Of a DNA stretch of 64,000 nt, positions 26,020 to 35,372 are shown in pieces. The DNA comes from Burkholderia pyrrocinia (GTDB lineage Bacteria; Pseudomonadota; Gammaproteobacteria; Burkholderiales; Burkholderiaceae), in the NCBI RefSeq assembly GCF_022809715.1, contig NZ_CP094460.1, forward strand, positions 620,001 through 684,000, in the 5' to 3' direction. Under the pieces are notes generated by a model, which ran no database searches, was not told the DNA's origin, and worked only from the letters and a program-made list of their open reading frames with translations. The translations under genes were made by a program, and so were the position numbers. Every line of letters starts with the position of its first letter. The stretch's first letter is position 1.

Positions 26020-26931
26020 ATGGTGTCACGACAGCTCGCGCGGTCGTTCCGCGCTTCTCCGATGCGACCTCCCACCGACTACGTCGCGCTCGTGCGCGAC
26101 GACCTCTCCGTTGGCGTTCCGCTCGGCTTCGATCTCTACGATGCCGACGGCGCCGCGCTGCTGCCGGCCGGCACGACGCTGAGCGATGCCGCGCAGCATG
26201 CTTTCCTGTTCGACCATTTCCGGCCCGTGCGCGTGCGCGATGACGCCGATGCCGATCCGCGTGCACCGGTGCCGCCAGCCCCGCGCATGGGGCTGTCGGC
26301 CGGTGCCGCGATCGGCATCCGCCGCCGGGTCGGCACGACACGCGCGCTGCAGCGCTTCCGGCTGATCGGTGTCGCAACGTCGGGCGCGCTGTTCGTCGAG
26401 CCGCAGCCGGCGGCCGTGTTCGACTTCGTGCGCGGCGACGACATCGAAGCGGTGGCGATCGGCCGGGCCGCGGTGTCCCGTTTCGGCGCGACGGTCGAGT
26501 CGGTGCAGGTGTCGGGCGCCGCGCCGTTCATGATCCTGTCGCCGCCCGGTTTCGTCGACCGGCTGCGTACGCGCGCGGAGCCGCGCGTGCCCGCGCGGAT
26601 CGCGGCCTGCTGCACGGGTGGAGCCGACGGGGTGGAAGGCATCGGAATGGTGCACGACATCAGCCTGAGCGGACTGTCGGTCGCGTTCGACCGGACGATC
26701 GCCGCACCCGGCGAGCCGTTGCGCGTGCTGCTGCCGTACGCGGCGGGCGACCGCGTCGAGCAGCTGGCGCTCGACGGCACGGTGCGGGCCGTGCATGCCG
26801 ATCCGGCGGCGCCGGCACTGACGCTGCATCACGCGGCGTTCGGCGAGACCGGCGCCGACGACCTGGTCCGCCTCAAGGCACTGCTGTTCGACAGGCTGAT
26901 GGCGTCGGCGGATATCGACCCATCGCGCTGA
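26020..26931 (+). CDS. YcgR-like PilZ-domain protein (c-di-GMP receptor)
   Basis: 303 residues. An N-terminal YcgR-like beta domain is followed by a PilZ domain with 'RAEPRVPARIAACC' (variant RxxxR) and 'VHDISLSGLSVAF' (D/NxSxxG), the c-di-GMP-binding pair. Members slow flagella or alter surface behaviour when c-di-GMP rises. The start is uncertain: ATG at 26020 or at 26062 (MRPPTDYV); neither has a clear ribosome site. Lies 37 bases after the PBP gene. Confidence 0.75.
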   Translation: MVSRQLARSFRASPMRPPTDYVALVRDDLSVGVPLGFDLYDADGAALLPAGTTLSDAAQHAFLFDHFRPVRVRDDADADPRAPVPPAPRMGLSAGAAIGIRRRVGTTRALQRFRLIGVATSGALFVEPQPAAVFDFVRGDDIEAVAIGRAAVSRFGATVESVQVSGAAPFMILSPPGFVDRLRTRAEPRVPARIAACCTGGADGVEGIGMVHDISLSGLSVAFDRTIAAPGEPLRVLLPYAAGDRVEQLALDGTVRAVHADPAAPALTLHHAAFGETGADDLVRLKALLFDRLMASADIDPSR

Positions 26932-27155
26932 CGCGTGGGCCGCGCGCGCCGGATGCCGTATCGCAGCATTCGGCGCATGAATGCCGATAATCGTCTGATG
27001 ATTGTGGTTATTCCGGCGAAATTGTACGGTTTCCGTCAACAGTGAATTTGCGATTTAAGTATTTACCCTGATAGTCGCGCCTCCTAGACTTCTACTCATG
27101 CGCAACGACCCCGAGTCCGACGCGCCTGACAAAACAATCCTGGAGGTAACGCATC

Positions 27156-27485
27156 ATGAAATCGCTGATCAAGGCAGTTGCACTGGCCGCCCTGGTGGCC
27201 GCACCGGTCGTCTCGTTCGCCCAATCGAACCAGCAGCCGCTGACGCGCGCGCAAGTGCGTGCCGAGCTGGTCCAGCTCGAAAAGGCCGGCTACAACCCGA
27301 ACGACTGGGTGAACTACCCGGAAAACATCCAGGCCGCACAGGCAAAGATCGCTGCCGCGCAGAACACCGGCGCGCAGGCTGACGCAACGGGCTACGGCGC
27401 GAATGCAGCTGCGACGTCGCAGTCGGGCCAACGCGTGGTCGTGCCGGCCGCCGCCGATCGTTCGTCGGTGTACTTCGGCCACTAA
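27156..27485 (+). CDS. DUF4148 secreted small protein
   Basis: 109 residues: signal peptide (1-22, 'VVSFAQ' cleavage region), then 'LTRAQVRAELVQLEKAGYNPNDWVNYPENIQAAQAKI', the DUF4148 signature, and a Gly/Ala-rich tail. These periplasmic proteins are numerous in Burkholderia and of unknown function. CTGGAGG precedes the start. The upstream gap (26932-27155) is AT-rich and likely holds its promoter. Followed by a clear terminator. Confidence 0.88.
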   Translation: MKSLIKAVALAALVAAPVVSFAQSNQQPLTRAQVRAELVQLEKAGYNPNDWVNYPENIQAAQAKIAAAQNTGAQADATGYGANAAATSQSGQRVVVPAAADRSSVYFGH

Positions 27486-27532
27486 GCCGGCCGGCGCCAG
27501 CAACGGCGCCCGGTTTGCAGGTTCCCCCGAAA

Positions 27533-27562
27533 CCCGTGCACGGTATCCGTGTACGGGTTTTT
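27533..27562 (+). terminator. Terminator after the DUF4148 gene
   Basis: CCCGTGCAC (27533-27541) and GTGTACGGG (27549-27557) pair with one G-U wobble, followed by five T residues. Confidence 0.8.
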
Positions 27563-27614
27563 CGTTTCCGCATACCCGAATGAGCCGGGGCGAGCGCGGT
27601 GCGCCGGCCTGGCA

Positions 27615-28508
27615 TTACGGCGCGGTGCCCGCATGGCGGGCACGGGTCGCGAGCACCGCTGCGACGCCACCGAGGATGGCGGCCGATGCGAGTGCGAGCC
27701 GCCAGGTCGGCTGTTCGGACAGGAACAGCACGGCGCCGCACGCGGCGATCGGCGGCACGGACAACTGGATTGCCGCGGCGCGCATGGCCGTGAGGTGCCG
27801 CAGCGCGGCATACCAGACGACGTAGCCGAGGCCCGAGGTGAGCGCACCGGAAAGCACGGCAAGCGCGACGCCGGCCGGCGTCACGCGCATGCGAGCGGCG
27901 AGCGCGACGCTCAACGCGAGCGCCAGCGGTGCGGCACGCAGGAAGTTGCCGGCGGTCGCCGCGACCGGATCGGCGGGCTTGCGGCCGCGTATCGAATAGA
28001 TGCCCCATGCAATGCCGGCGACGGTCATCAGCGCCGCGCCTTGCGGCGTCGGTGCCGCGAGCCCCGGCGACACGAGATACAGCAGCCCGCCGAGCGCGAC
28101 GCCGAACCCGGCCCAGCCAGCCGGGGCGAACCGTTCGCCGGCGCGCCATCCTGCCGCGAACATCGTCAGTTGCACCGCGCCGAACAGGATCAGCGCGCCG
28201 GTTGCGGCACTGACGGTCAGGTACGCGAACGAGAAGCACGCGACATAGGCGAACAGCATCGCCGCCGCGGGCCAGTCCGCGGGCGGGGCGGGCCGTCGCG
28301 CACCCGCGCGGGCAACGATCGCGAGCATCAGCGCGCCCGACACGAGGCGCAGGCTGCCGAAGCTGGCCGCGTCGATCCGCCCGGCCTGCAGCGCGAGCCG
28401 GCACAGCAGCGAATTCGACGCGAATGCGAGCATCGCGACGGACGTCAGCGCGGCGACCCGCACGCCCGGCCGTACGTGCAGCGGGAATGCGGAGGCGGGC
28501 GGGCGCAT
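27615..28508 (-). CDS. DMT-superfamily (EamA) transporter
   Basis: 297 residues with about ten hydrophobic helices in two repeats ('AMLAFASNSLLCRLAL' near the start, 'SGALTSGLGYVVWYAALRHL' in the second). This is a RhaT/YddG-like drug or metabolite exporter by fold; substrate unknown. Directly downstream (8 bases) of the DUF2182 gene on the same strand, so probably the last gene of a three-gene unit with DUF1326 and DUF2182. Confidence 0.88.
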   Translation of the reverse strand: MRPPASAFPLHVRPGVRVAALTSVAMLAFASNSLLCRLALQAGRIDAASFGSLRLVSGALMLAIVARAGARRPAPPADWPAAAMLFAYVACFSFAYLTVSAATGALILFGAVQLTMFAAGWRAGERFAPAGWAGFGVALGGLLYLVSPGLAAPTPQGAALMTVAGIAWGIYSIRGRKPADPVAATAGNFLRAAPLALALSVALAARMRVTPAGVALAVLSGALTSGLGYVVWYAALRHLTAMRAAAIQLSVPPIAACGAVLFLSEQPTWRLALASAAILGGVAAVLATRARHAGTAP

Positions 28509-28516
28509 TGCGGGCC

Positions 28517-29305
28517 TCACGCGTGGTTCGCGACGATCAGCATGGCCACGCCGAACAGCGCGGCGCCGAGCGGCGCCGTGAGCTGCCGTCCCCACGCCGC
28601 ATTCTTTTCGATGGCCATCAGCGCGGCGAGCGACAGCATCCAGCCGAGACTGCCGGCGCCTACGACGAACATCAGCAGCATCAGCGCCCAGCAGCACCCG
28701 ACGCAGAAGAGCCCGTGGCTTGCGCCCAGCGCAAATGCGTTCCGCAACGGCGTGCGGCCGCGCCAGCGGCTGATCACGAAACTGAAAGGGGTGCGGCACC
28801 GGTCCAGGCAGTGTTCCTTCAGCCAACTGAACTGAAATGCGCCGGCGAGCGCAAACACGGCCGCGCCGATCAGCCAGCCGCGCCACGCGAGCGCCGGCAC
28901 ATGCGCGACGCCCGTCAGCACCAGTGCATGCAGCCCGTGCGCGACGAGGCCGAATCCGCTCCACACGACGACGTAGCCGACGCCGACGAGCGCGAGCAGG
29001 CGCGCCTGGTCGGGGCGGTTCGCGACGACGCGCGCGAACGCATCGAACAGCGCCAGCGTGGTCGGCAGCATCATCGCAAGGATCATCAGCGTCCAGGCCG
29101 CCGCGTCGAACACGGCCGGCAGCCATAGCGCGCCGCCCGGCAGCGCGCGACAAAGTGCGCTGAACGGTTCGGAGGCGGCACCGTCGCCGTGCTCGAGATA
29201 ACGCCCGTACGGACTGCGCGTCCACGCCCACAACGTGACCCACGCGAATCCGACGAGGCTCGTGAGCACCAGCGGAAACAGGCGCCGATGCAGCGACGCT
29301 GCCAT
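28517..29305 (-). CDS. DUF2182 integral membrane protein
   Basis: 262 residues with about six helices. 'AMMLPTTLALF', 'HGLFCVGCCWALMLLMFVVG' and 'SLAALMAIEKN' are the DUF2182 hallmarks, and the Cys-Gly-Cys-Cys helix is well placed to bind metal. Function unknown. The gene follows DUF1326 by 23 bases; the same pair is found together in many proteobacteria, implying a shared, possibly metal-related, role. Confidence 0.85.
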   Translation of the reverse strand: MAASLHRRLFPLVLTSLVGFAWVTLWAWTRSPYGRYLEHGDGAASEPFSALCRALPGGALWLPAVFDAAAWTLMILAMMLPTTLALFDAFARVVANRPDQARLLALVGVGYVVVWSGFGLVAHGLHALVLTGVAHVPALAWRGWLIGAAVFALAGAFQFSWLKEHCLDRCRTPFSFVISRWRGRTPLRNAFALGASHGLFCVGCCWALMLLMFVVGAGSLGWMLSLAALMAIEKNAAWGRQLTAPLGAALFGVAMLIVANHA

Positions 29306-29328
29306 GGCCGTTTCCGTGCGATCGCGAT

Positions 29329-29931
29329 TCACGCGTCGAACAGGAACGTGCTCTGCAACGCGTTGTGATTCTTCAGATCGAGGTCGATGCCGATCGCCGC
29401 ATTCTTCGACCGGTAGACGGGCGCCTTGCCGACGAACACGGGGGCGCCGGGCACGGTCGAGAACACGGTGTCGGTCAGCGTCGTCTGCGCGCCGCTCGGG
29501 CCCAGGTACGGCTCGAGTTCCGCGTGATAGTCGGTGCCGATCGACAGCGTGCCGCGCGCGCCTTCGACGTCGAACCGGATCGGTGCGCGCTCGATCGACA
29601 CGACCTTGCCGATCAGTTTCGCGAGTTCGGCGATCGGGCCGCCGGCCTGTCCCGTGTAGACCTTGAGCAGCGCCTGCTCCTGCTCGGCGGACGCCGTGTC
29701 GCTGACGTAGATCGCGGCCGTCCAGTTGCCTTCCAGGATATTGCCAGGCACGCGGCACACCGCGGCGATCGTGTTGCCGCCGACGTCGACGCCATCGACC
29801 GTGCCCTTGTCGACATGCCATGCGACGATGGTGTCGCACACGCCGAAATCCGGATCCTCGCCGATCCAGCACGGGCACAGTACGCGACAGTTGCAGACCT
29901 CGAGCAGACGGCCTTCCAGGTGATAGCTCAT
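29329..29931 (-). CDS. DUF1326-domain protein
   Basis: 200 residues, no signal peptide. N-terminal 'LLEVCNCRVLCPCWIGEDPD' carries a C-x-C-x4-C-x-C cluster suitable for soft-metal binding, followed by a beta-rich domain. It is the first gene of the DUF1326-DUF2182-EamA unit. Biochemical function not established in what I know of the family; metal handling is an inference from the cysteines. Confidence 0.85.
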   Translation of the reverse strand: MSYHLEGRLLEVCNCRVLCPCWIGEDPDFGVCDTIVAWHVDKGTVDGVDVGGNTIAAVCRVPGNILEGNWTAAIYVSDTASAEQEQALLKVYTGQAGGPIAELAKLIGKVVSIERAPIRFDVEGARGTLSIGTDYHAELEPYLGPSGAQTTLTDTVFSTVPGAPVFVGKAPVYRSKNAAIGIDLDLKNHNALQSTFLFDA

Positions 29932-30273
29932 GATTTCCTCCAGAGAGCGATGGCGATTGCGCGTTGCGCAAGGCAGAGGAAACCGGCTGACGAAACGTCA
30001 TGCCCGCTCGGCGGCACGAACGCGAAATGCGCTGGGAAATGCGCGGAAGCGGGACGGGATGGATGCGATAGCGCTGGCCTGAAGCGGCGTATCAATTTTT
30101 CCAGTGTAGGTGCGCGTGGATGATATGCAAGCCGACGCGCGAGCATGATGCCGGCTGACAAGCGGACGCGCGTGCGCTAGCATCGCGGACGGTGTCGCCG
30201 CGCGCCGAGGCGCGGCAGGGGCATCAGGCTCCGCACCGGATTCCACGACTTCAACGAACAACAAGGAGCATCC
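29932..30273. other. Divergent intergenic region, no gene seen
   Basis: 342 bases between the DUF1326 gene and the LprI-like gene. Promoters for both are expected here. I see no convincing box or hairpin beyond an AT-rich patch near 30090 (TATCAATTTTTCC). Confidence 0.3.
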
Positions 30274-30678
30274 ATGCGTGTCTTGACCGGTCTGCTGTGC
30301 TCGCTGGCACTGGCGGCGAACGTCGCTCATGCACAGGCGAATTGTGCGGACGCAACGGATCAGGCGACGATGACGGCGTGTGCCGATCGCGCGTACAAGA
30401 AATCCGACGGGGATTTGAACCGGACCTATCAGGCCGTCACCGCGCGCCTGCGCGATGCACGGCCGCTTGCCGACAAACTGGTGAATGCGCAGCGCGCGTG
30501 GATTGCATACCGCGATGCCGAATGCGGTTTCTCCAGCGCGAACGCCGAGGGCGGCAGCGTATACCCGATGGTCGTATCGACCTGCCTCGACGATCTGACG
30601 AAAGCGCGTACGGAAACGCTGAAGGCCTATCTGTCCTGCGAGGAAGGCGATCTCGCGTGCCCGGTGCCCGCCAGGTAA
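30274..30678 (+). CDS. LprI-like (DUF1311) secreted protein
   Basis: 134 residues: signal peptide (about 1-21) followed by four to six cysteines and the DUF1311 pattern 'CADATDQATMTACADRAYKKSDGDLNRTYQAV' and 'LVNAQRAWIAYRDAECGF'. Family members include periplasmic lysozyme inhibitors, but most are uncharacterised. AACAAGGAGC precedes the ATG. Monocistronic. Confidence 0.85.
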   Translation: MRVLTGLLCSLALAANVAHAQANCADATDQATMTACADRAYKKSDGDLNRTYQAVTARLRDARPLADKLVNAQRAWIAYRDAECGFSSANAEGGSVYPMVVSTCLDDLTKARTETLKAYLSCEEGDLACPVPAR

Positions 30679-30756
30679 AAGTCACGCACCGTTACAGTTA
30701 CCGGCCGCATGCCGCGCGGCCGGTCAAGCCTGCCATCCGCTGCTACACGTCGTCCG

Positions 30757-31404
30757 TTACACGTCGTCCGTTTCGTCGAGCAGCTTGTGCCGCATCGCGT
30801 AACGCACCAGCGCCGCTTCGTGCGGCATCTGCATCTTTTCCAGGATTCGCGTCTTGTAGGTGCTGACCGTCTTCGCGCTCACGCACAGCGCGTGTGCGAT
30901 CTCGGTCAGCGTCTGGCCGGCGGCGATCCGCCGGAACACGTCGAATTCGCGATCGGACAGCCGCTGGTGCGGCAGCGTCTCGGCCGGCTCGTTCAGGCTC
31001 TGCGCGAACTGCTCGGCCATCGCGAGGCTCACGTAGACGCCGCCCGACGCCACCTTCGTGACCGCGCCGACCAGCTCGGCGCTCGCGCTTTCCTTCGTCA
31101 GATAGCCTGACGCACCCGCGCGGAACGCGCGCACTGCGTATTGCTGCTCCGCGTGCATCGTCAGCACGAGCACGCGCAGCGCGGGCTTCTCGTCCTTGAT
31201 CTGCTTGATCAGTTCGACGCCGTTGCGGCCCGGCATCGACAGGTCGAGCACGAGCACCTGCGCGGGCGTCGAACGCACGAGCGCGATCGTCGACGGGCCG
31301 TCGCAGGCTTCGCCAGCCACCTCGAATCCGCTGGCGTTCTGGAGGATGTGCCGCAGACCGTCGCGCACGAGCGTATGGTCGTCGGCGATGAGCACCTTGA
31401 TCAT
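30757..31404 (-). CDS. NarL/FixJ-family response regulator
   Basis: 215 residues: receiver domain with 'IADDH' acidic pair, phosphoacceptor in 'VLVLDLSMPGRNG' and Lys in 'YLTKESAS', then a LuxR-type HTH ('LSDREFDVFRRIAAGQTLTEIAHALCVSAKTVSTYKTRI'). Its start overlaps the stop of the upstream kinase gene by 4 bases, so the two are a cognate pair. Targets are not evident. Confidence 0.92.
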   Translation of the reverse strand: MIKVLIADDHTLVRDGLRHILQNASGFEVAGEACDGPSTIALVRSTPAQVLVLDLSMPGRNGVELIKQIKDEKPALRVLVLTMHAEQQYAVRAFRAGASGYLTKESASAELVGAVTKVASGGVYVSLAMAEQFAQSLNEPAETLPHQRLSDREFDVFRRIAAGQTLTEIAHALCVSAKTVSTYKTRILEKMQMPHEAALVRYAMRHKLLDETDDV

Positions 31405-33515
31405 GTGATGAGGGTTTCCTGTTGAACGGTACTGAGCGGTAACGCGACGGTAATCGAGAAACCGCGCGCGAGCGCGGTGTCGATCGTCACGGTACCACCG
31501 AGCATGTGCGCGCGCTCGCGAATGCCGATCAGGCCGAACGATTTGTCCTCGTGGACCGCGCCGCCGGGCGCCGCGCCGCGGCCGTTGTCCGCGACGCGCA
31601 GCACGCAGAAGCCGTCCTCGATGTCGAGCCGCAGCGCGACGCGCGTCGCATCCGCATGGCGCGCGACGTTCGTCAGCGCTTCCTGGACGATGCGGAACAG
31701 CGTGGTCGCGCCCGCACTGGTGAACGTAAGGCCGCCCGTTTCGATGTGACGCTCGACATCGATCCCGTAGCGGTTCGTGAAATCGTTTGCGAGCCATTCG
31801 ATCGCGGGCACGAGGCCGAGATCGTCGAGCATCACCGGCCGCAGATCGGCCGCGATGCGCCGCACCGACGCGACCGTCGCGTCGATCAGCCGCCGCATGC
31901 CCTGCAGGTGCGACAGCATGCCTTCGTCCGGCTGCGCGCGGCCGGGTACGCGCAACTGCTGCTCGACCACCGACAGATCCATCTTCAGCGCGGTGAGCTG
32001 CTGGCCGAGGTCGTCGTGCAGCTCGCGCGCGATGCGCGTCTTTTCTTCTTCACGTACGTTCTGCAGGTTCGCCGACAGTTCGCGCAATTCCTCGCGCGAT
32101 TGCTTCAGCGCATTCTCGGCGCGCAGCCGCTCGGTGATGTCGCGCAGCATCACCGTATAGAGCTTGCCCGACGCGTCGCGAATCTGCGAGATCGACGCCT
32201 CGATCGGAAATTCCTCGCCGCTGGCGCGCAGCCCGAACAGCACGCGCTGGCGGCCCATCTGCCGCTCGGAAACGCCCGTCACGCCGAACTGGTCGACATG
32301 CCGCGCGTGCGCGGCGCGGAACCGCTCGGGGATGAAGCGCGACAGCGGCGCGCCGATCGCCTCCATCGCGGACACGCCGAACACCTGCTCGGCCATCGGA
32401 TTGAAGATCACGACCGTCTGCTTTTCGTCGATCGTGATGATCGCTTCCATCGACGAACGGATAATGCCCATCATCCGCGCCTCGTTGAGGATGCCGCGGC
32501 TGCTCGCGCCGGAATCGGCCGTGGCGCCGGACCGGCCGCGCATCAGCGCATGGACGAGCGCCGCGAACGCGAACGACGCGATCAGTCCGGCGGCAAGCAC
32601 GGTGCCGGCCGCGCGCTGCGCGCCGGTTGCGCTCGGGCGGCCGTCAGCGGAATAGGCGAGCGTCAGCACGGTGCCGCCGAAATTCAGCACGTCGGTGCGC
32701 CGCAGCAGGTCGGGCGAAGCCGATGCCTCGTCGGTCGTCGCCTCGACGCTGACGATCGCGCGCGGATCGCCGCCGGCGGTCATCCACAGGTCGATCCCGC
32801 GTTCCGCGTCGAGCGCGCGCTCGATCAGGCGCCGCGGGCTCAGCGCCGCGAACAGCATCCCGTCGGCGCCGGCTTCGCGCGTGCCGGACGGCGTGGCGGC
32901 CGCATGCGGCGAGGTACTCACGGGCAGGAACAGGGTGAGGGTGCGCGCGTCGCGGGACGTGTCGTCGTCGGCCGGGTGAACGCCGAGCGCGATGTCGCCG
33001 GTCTGCAGCGCGCGCGCCAGCGGCGCCGCGTCGGACGCGCCGAAGCGCACGACGGGCGAACTCGACGGGGGCGCGCTGAGCGCCGCGGCCGCGAGCGCGC
33101 CGCCCGGCATCGGTTTCGAGCCGGCGAGGGCGCTGCGTGTCGCGGGCGGCAGCGGCACATAGCCGATCTGCCGGACCGGCGAGCGGCCGCTGTCGAGATC
33201 GAGCGTCTCCGCATACCGGCGCCATTGCTCGGGCGTCATTTCCGGGACCAGGCTGAATGCGCCGCGCGCGCCTTCGAGCACGGCGACGCCGGACTGCAGC
33301 TCGTGGCGCAGCATCGCGCTCACGTGCGTCGTGCGGCGCTCGAAGCGCGTACGGACGGCGCCTTGCCACTGCTCGCGCACCAGCAGCGCGACGCCGAGCG
33401 ACAGCACCGCGCCGGCGCACAGCGCGACGATGCCAGCCGCAAGCGGCTGGCGTAACATGCTCGGGAGGCGCGTGGGCCCTCGGGAATCACGCGTTGGGGT
33501 TCCACTGGCGGTCAT
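31401..33515 (-). CDS. Sensor histidine kinase with CHASE and PAS domains
   Basis: 704 residues from the ATG at 33515. A first helix near 25-45, then a periplasmic CHASE-like sensor ('MTPEQWRRYAETL', 'QIGYVPLP'), a second helix near 305-330, a PAS domain ('IIRSSMEAIITIDEKQTVVIFNPMAE') and HisKA_3/HATPase with 'RIARELHDDLGQQLTALKMDL' (phosphorylated His). Partner of the regulator encoded next. The CHASE ligand is unknown. Divergent from the FNR-box promoter of the universal stress gene. Confidence 0.9.
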   Translation of the reverse strand: MTASGTPTRDSRGPTRLPSMLRQPLAAGIVALCAGAVLSLGVALLVREQWQGAVRTRFERRTTHVSAMLRHELQSGVAVLEGARGAFSLVPEMTPEQWRRYAETLDLDSGRSPVRQIGYVPLPPATRSALAGSKPMPGGALAAAALSAPPSSSPVVRFGASDAAPLARALQTGDIALGVHPADDDTSRDARTLTLFLPVSTSPHAAATPSGTREAGADGMLFAALSPRRLIERALDAERGIDLWMTAGGDPRAIVSVEATTDEASASPDLLRRTDVLNFGGTVLTLAYSADGRPSATGAQRAAGTVLAAGLIASFAFAALVHALMRGRSGATADSGASSRGILNEARMMGIIRSSMEAIITIDEKQTVVIFNPMAEQVFGVSAMEAIGAPLSRFIPERFRAAHARHVDQFGVTGVSERQMGRQRVLFGLRASGEEFPIEASISQIRDASGKLYTVMLRDITERLRAENALKQSREELRELSANLQNVREEEKTRIARELHDDLGQQLTALKMDLSVVEQQLRVPGRAQPDEGMLSHLQGMRRLIDATVASVRRIAADLRPVMLDDLGLVPAIEWLANDFTNRYGIDVERHIETGGLTFTSAGATTLFRIVQEALTNVARHADATRVALRLDIEDGFCVLRVADNGRGAAPGGAVHEDKSFGLIGIRERAHMLGGTVTIDTALARGFSITVALPLSTVQQETLIT

Positions 33516-33835
33516 TCGATGGCCATTCTGTTGTCGGGGCGGCCGGCAGCACTCGGGCAGCGCGGCAAAACCGGGCAAAACTCGCACCGGCTGCGTACAG
33601 CGTCTATTTTGAAGATGAAATTGTGCGCGTTTTACACGTTTTATGTAATAGGGTCAGCTGAAAATGCGGCAAACGGCGTGGAGCAGCGGGCGCGCCGGCC
33701 GCGCTTGACGCGCGTCAACGAGCGCGTCGGCACGTGGGGCAGACTGTTCGGCAGGCAAGCCGGCACCGGGTTGGCTTGCGGTAACGGGCCGTCGTCGTAC
33801 AACGCGCGACGCGTGCCCGGTCGGAGGGACGGACC
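33516..33835. other. Divergent intergenic region with an FNR box
   Basis: 320 bases between the kinase and universal stress protein genes. Besides the FNR box at 33715 it contains an AT-rich patch (33620-33650, TTTTACACGTTTTATGTAATAG) that may serve the kinase promoter. No gene seen. Confidence 0.4.
33715..33728 (+). promoter_or_regulatory. FNR-type box upstream of the universal stress gene
   Basis: TTGACGCGCGTCAA, a perfect inverted repeat of the FNR class, 107 bases before the ATG at 33836. The -10 at the expected distance (about 33750, CAGACT) is poor. Likely target of the FNR protein at 16437. Confidence 0.7.
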
Positions 33836-34315
33836 ATGTACAAGCGGATTTTCGTCGGGCTCGACGGCGGCCCGAGCGCGCGTCTCGCGCTGAGCGAGGC
33901 GATCAGGATCGCGGCGGCGTCCGGCGGCGAGGTCACCTGCGCGTATGTCGTCGAGCATCGGCCGCAGCTCGTCGACGTCGACGCGGGCTTCGCGGCCGAG
34001 CGCGACGGCGATGCGGCGGCCACCGCTGCCGCGACGCCGGTGCTCGACGCTGCGAAAGCGGAACTCGCTCAGCAGCACGTGCCGGGCACCGTGCGCGCGC
34101 TCGACGCGTACGGCGAGGATGTCGCCACGGTGCTGATGCGCACGGCGGCCGAAACCGACGCCGACCTGATCGTGATGGGCACGAGCGGGCGGCACGGGCT
34201 GCGCCGGCTGCTGCTCGGCAGCGTCGCGGAATCGCTGCTGCGCACGGCCGACCGGCCCGTGCTGCTGGTACGGCACAGCGAGCCGGGCACGCGGGGCGCG
34301 CCGGCGACCGCGTGA
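33836..34315 (+). CDS. Universal stress protein (UspA family)
   Basis: 159 residues. 'MYKRIFVGLDGGPSARLALSEAI' and the ATP-binding 'LIVMGTSGRHGLRRLLLGSVAE' (G-2x-G-9x-G-S) mark a nucleotide-binding Usp. Cytoplasmic, typically supporting survival in energy-limited cells. CGGAGGGACGGACC precedes the ATG. Its FNR-type box fits induction at low oxygen. Confidence 0.92.
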   Translation: MYKRIFVGLDGGPSARLALSEAIRIAAASGGEVTCAYVVEHRPQLVDVDAGFAAERDGDAAATAAATPVLDAAKAELAQQHVPGTVRALDAYGEDVATVLMRTAAETDADLIVMGTSGRHGLRRLLLGSVAESLLRTADRPVLLVRHSEPGTRGAPATA

Positions 34316-34678
34316 CATGCGGTGCGTTGCTGACGCATGAGCGGTTGCGGGCAGGAGACTGCCGCGCGCCTTTGCCGGATGTCGGTTTGATGGAACGCGC
34401 GACGCGCAGATCGGCGCAGCGCGCGTGAGTGCGCCTGTCACGTTCGGCGCATGCGTCGTCCGGACGACGGTGCCCCGGATGTGCGCGCATGGCCGCCGTT
34501 CCATGCCCGCGGGTTGCATCCCGACCCGCAGTTCTGGCAGCATCGACCACGTCCGTTTCCTCGCCGCGCGCATGGCTGCGGCGATCGACGCAGCGGTATC
34601 CGGCGGCACCCGGTCGCATCCGCGACGAACCGGGCCCTAGCCGGATGCCGGTTTCTCACGTTACCGACGTCATCCGCC
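34316..34678. other. Intergenic region, no gene recognised
   Basis: 363 bases between the universal stress and cupin genes. Short open frames exist on both strands but lack ribosome sites and recognisable features. No FNR box or terminator was found. Confidence 0.3.
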
Positions 34679-35185
34679 ATGCCGATTTCCGCCACCGACC
34701 TGATCCGCCAGTTCGACCTGCAGCCGCACCCCGAGGGCGGCTATTTCCGCGAAACCTACCGCGCGGCCGATTCGGTCGTGCGTCCGGCCGACGGCGCGCC
34801 GCGCGCCGCATCGACCGCGATCTACTACCTGCTGTGCGACGGCGCTTATTCGTCGTGGCACCGGATCCGCTCCGACGAGGTCTGGCATTTCTACGCCGGC
34901 GATCCGCTCGAAGTGTGGGTGCTCGACGAGCGCGACGGGCTGACGATCCACCGGCTCGGCAACCCGCTCACGCATCCGGGCACCGTGTTCCAGACGGTTG
35001 TGCCGGCCGGGCGCTGGTTCGGCGCGCGCTGCGCGTCGCCGGAGCACGTCGCGCTGGTCGGCTGCACGGTTGCGCCGGGGTTCGAGTTCGCGGAATTCGA
35101 GCTGGCCGACGCAGCCGCGCTGGCTGCCGCGTTTCCCGACTACGCGGAGCACGTCGCAAGGCTCGCGCAGCGCCCGGACGCGTGA
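34679..35185 (+). CDS. DUF985 cupin-family protein
   Basis: 168 residues of the 'cupin_5' family: 'DLQPHPEGGYFRETYRA', 'AIYYLLCDGAYSSWHRIRSDEVWHFYAGDPL' (the cupin metal/active-site strand region) and 'VAPGFEFAEFELAD'. Small soluble beta-barrel; substrates not known. Monocistronic by spacing. Confidence 0.88.
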   Translation: MPISATDLIRQFDLQPHPEGGYFRETYRAADSVVRPADGAPRAASTAIYYLLCDGAYSSWHRIRSDEVWHFYAGDPLEVWVLDERDGLTIHRLGNPLTHPGTVFQTVVPAGRWFGARCASPEHVALVGCTVAPGFEFAEFELADAAALAAAFPDYAEHVARLAQRPDA

Positions 35186-35372
35186 TTGTCAGAGCGGTGC
35201 AACCATCGGCCCGAAGCCCGCGCCGATGGCGTGTGTTCCGCGCGATCCCGGCCAAACCCGTTTAGAATGCCCGTGATGCACAAGGTCTGCTGCGGACGTG
35301 CCGCGGCGGCCGTTGCGCAGCCGGTCCGACGGCCCCCGTCGCGCGGCCCGCATGTCTTCCAGGAGCGCCGCC

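Noticed and set aside
33715..33728. Reading TTGACGCGCGTCAA as part of a sigma-70 -35 element
   Set aside because: There is no -10 at the right spacing, while the full inverted repeat fits an FNR box better.
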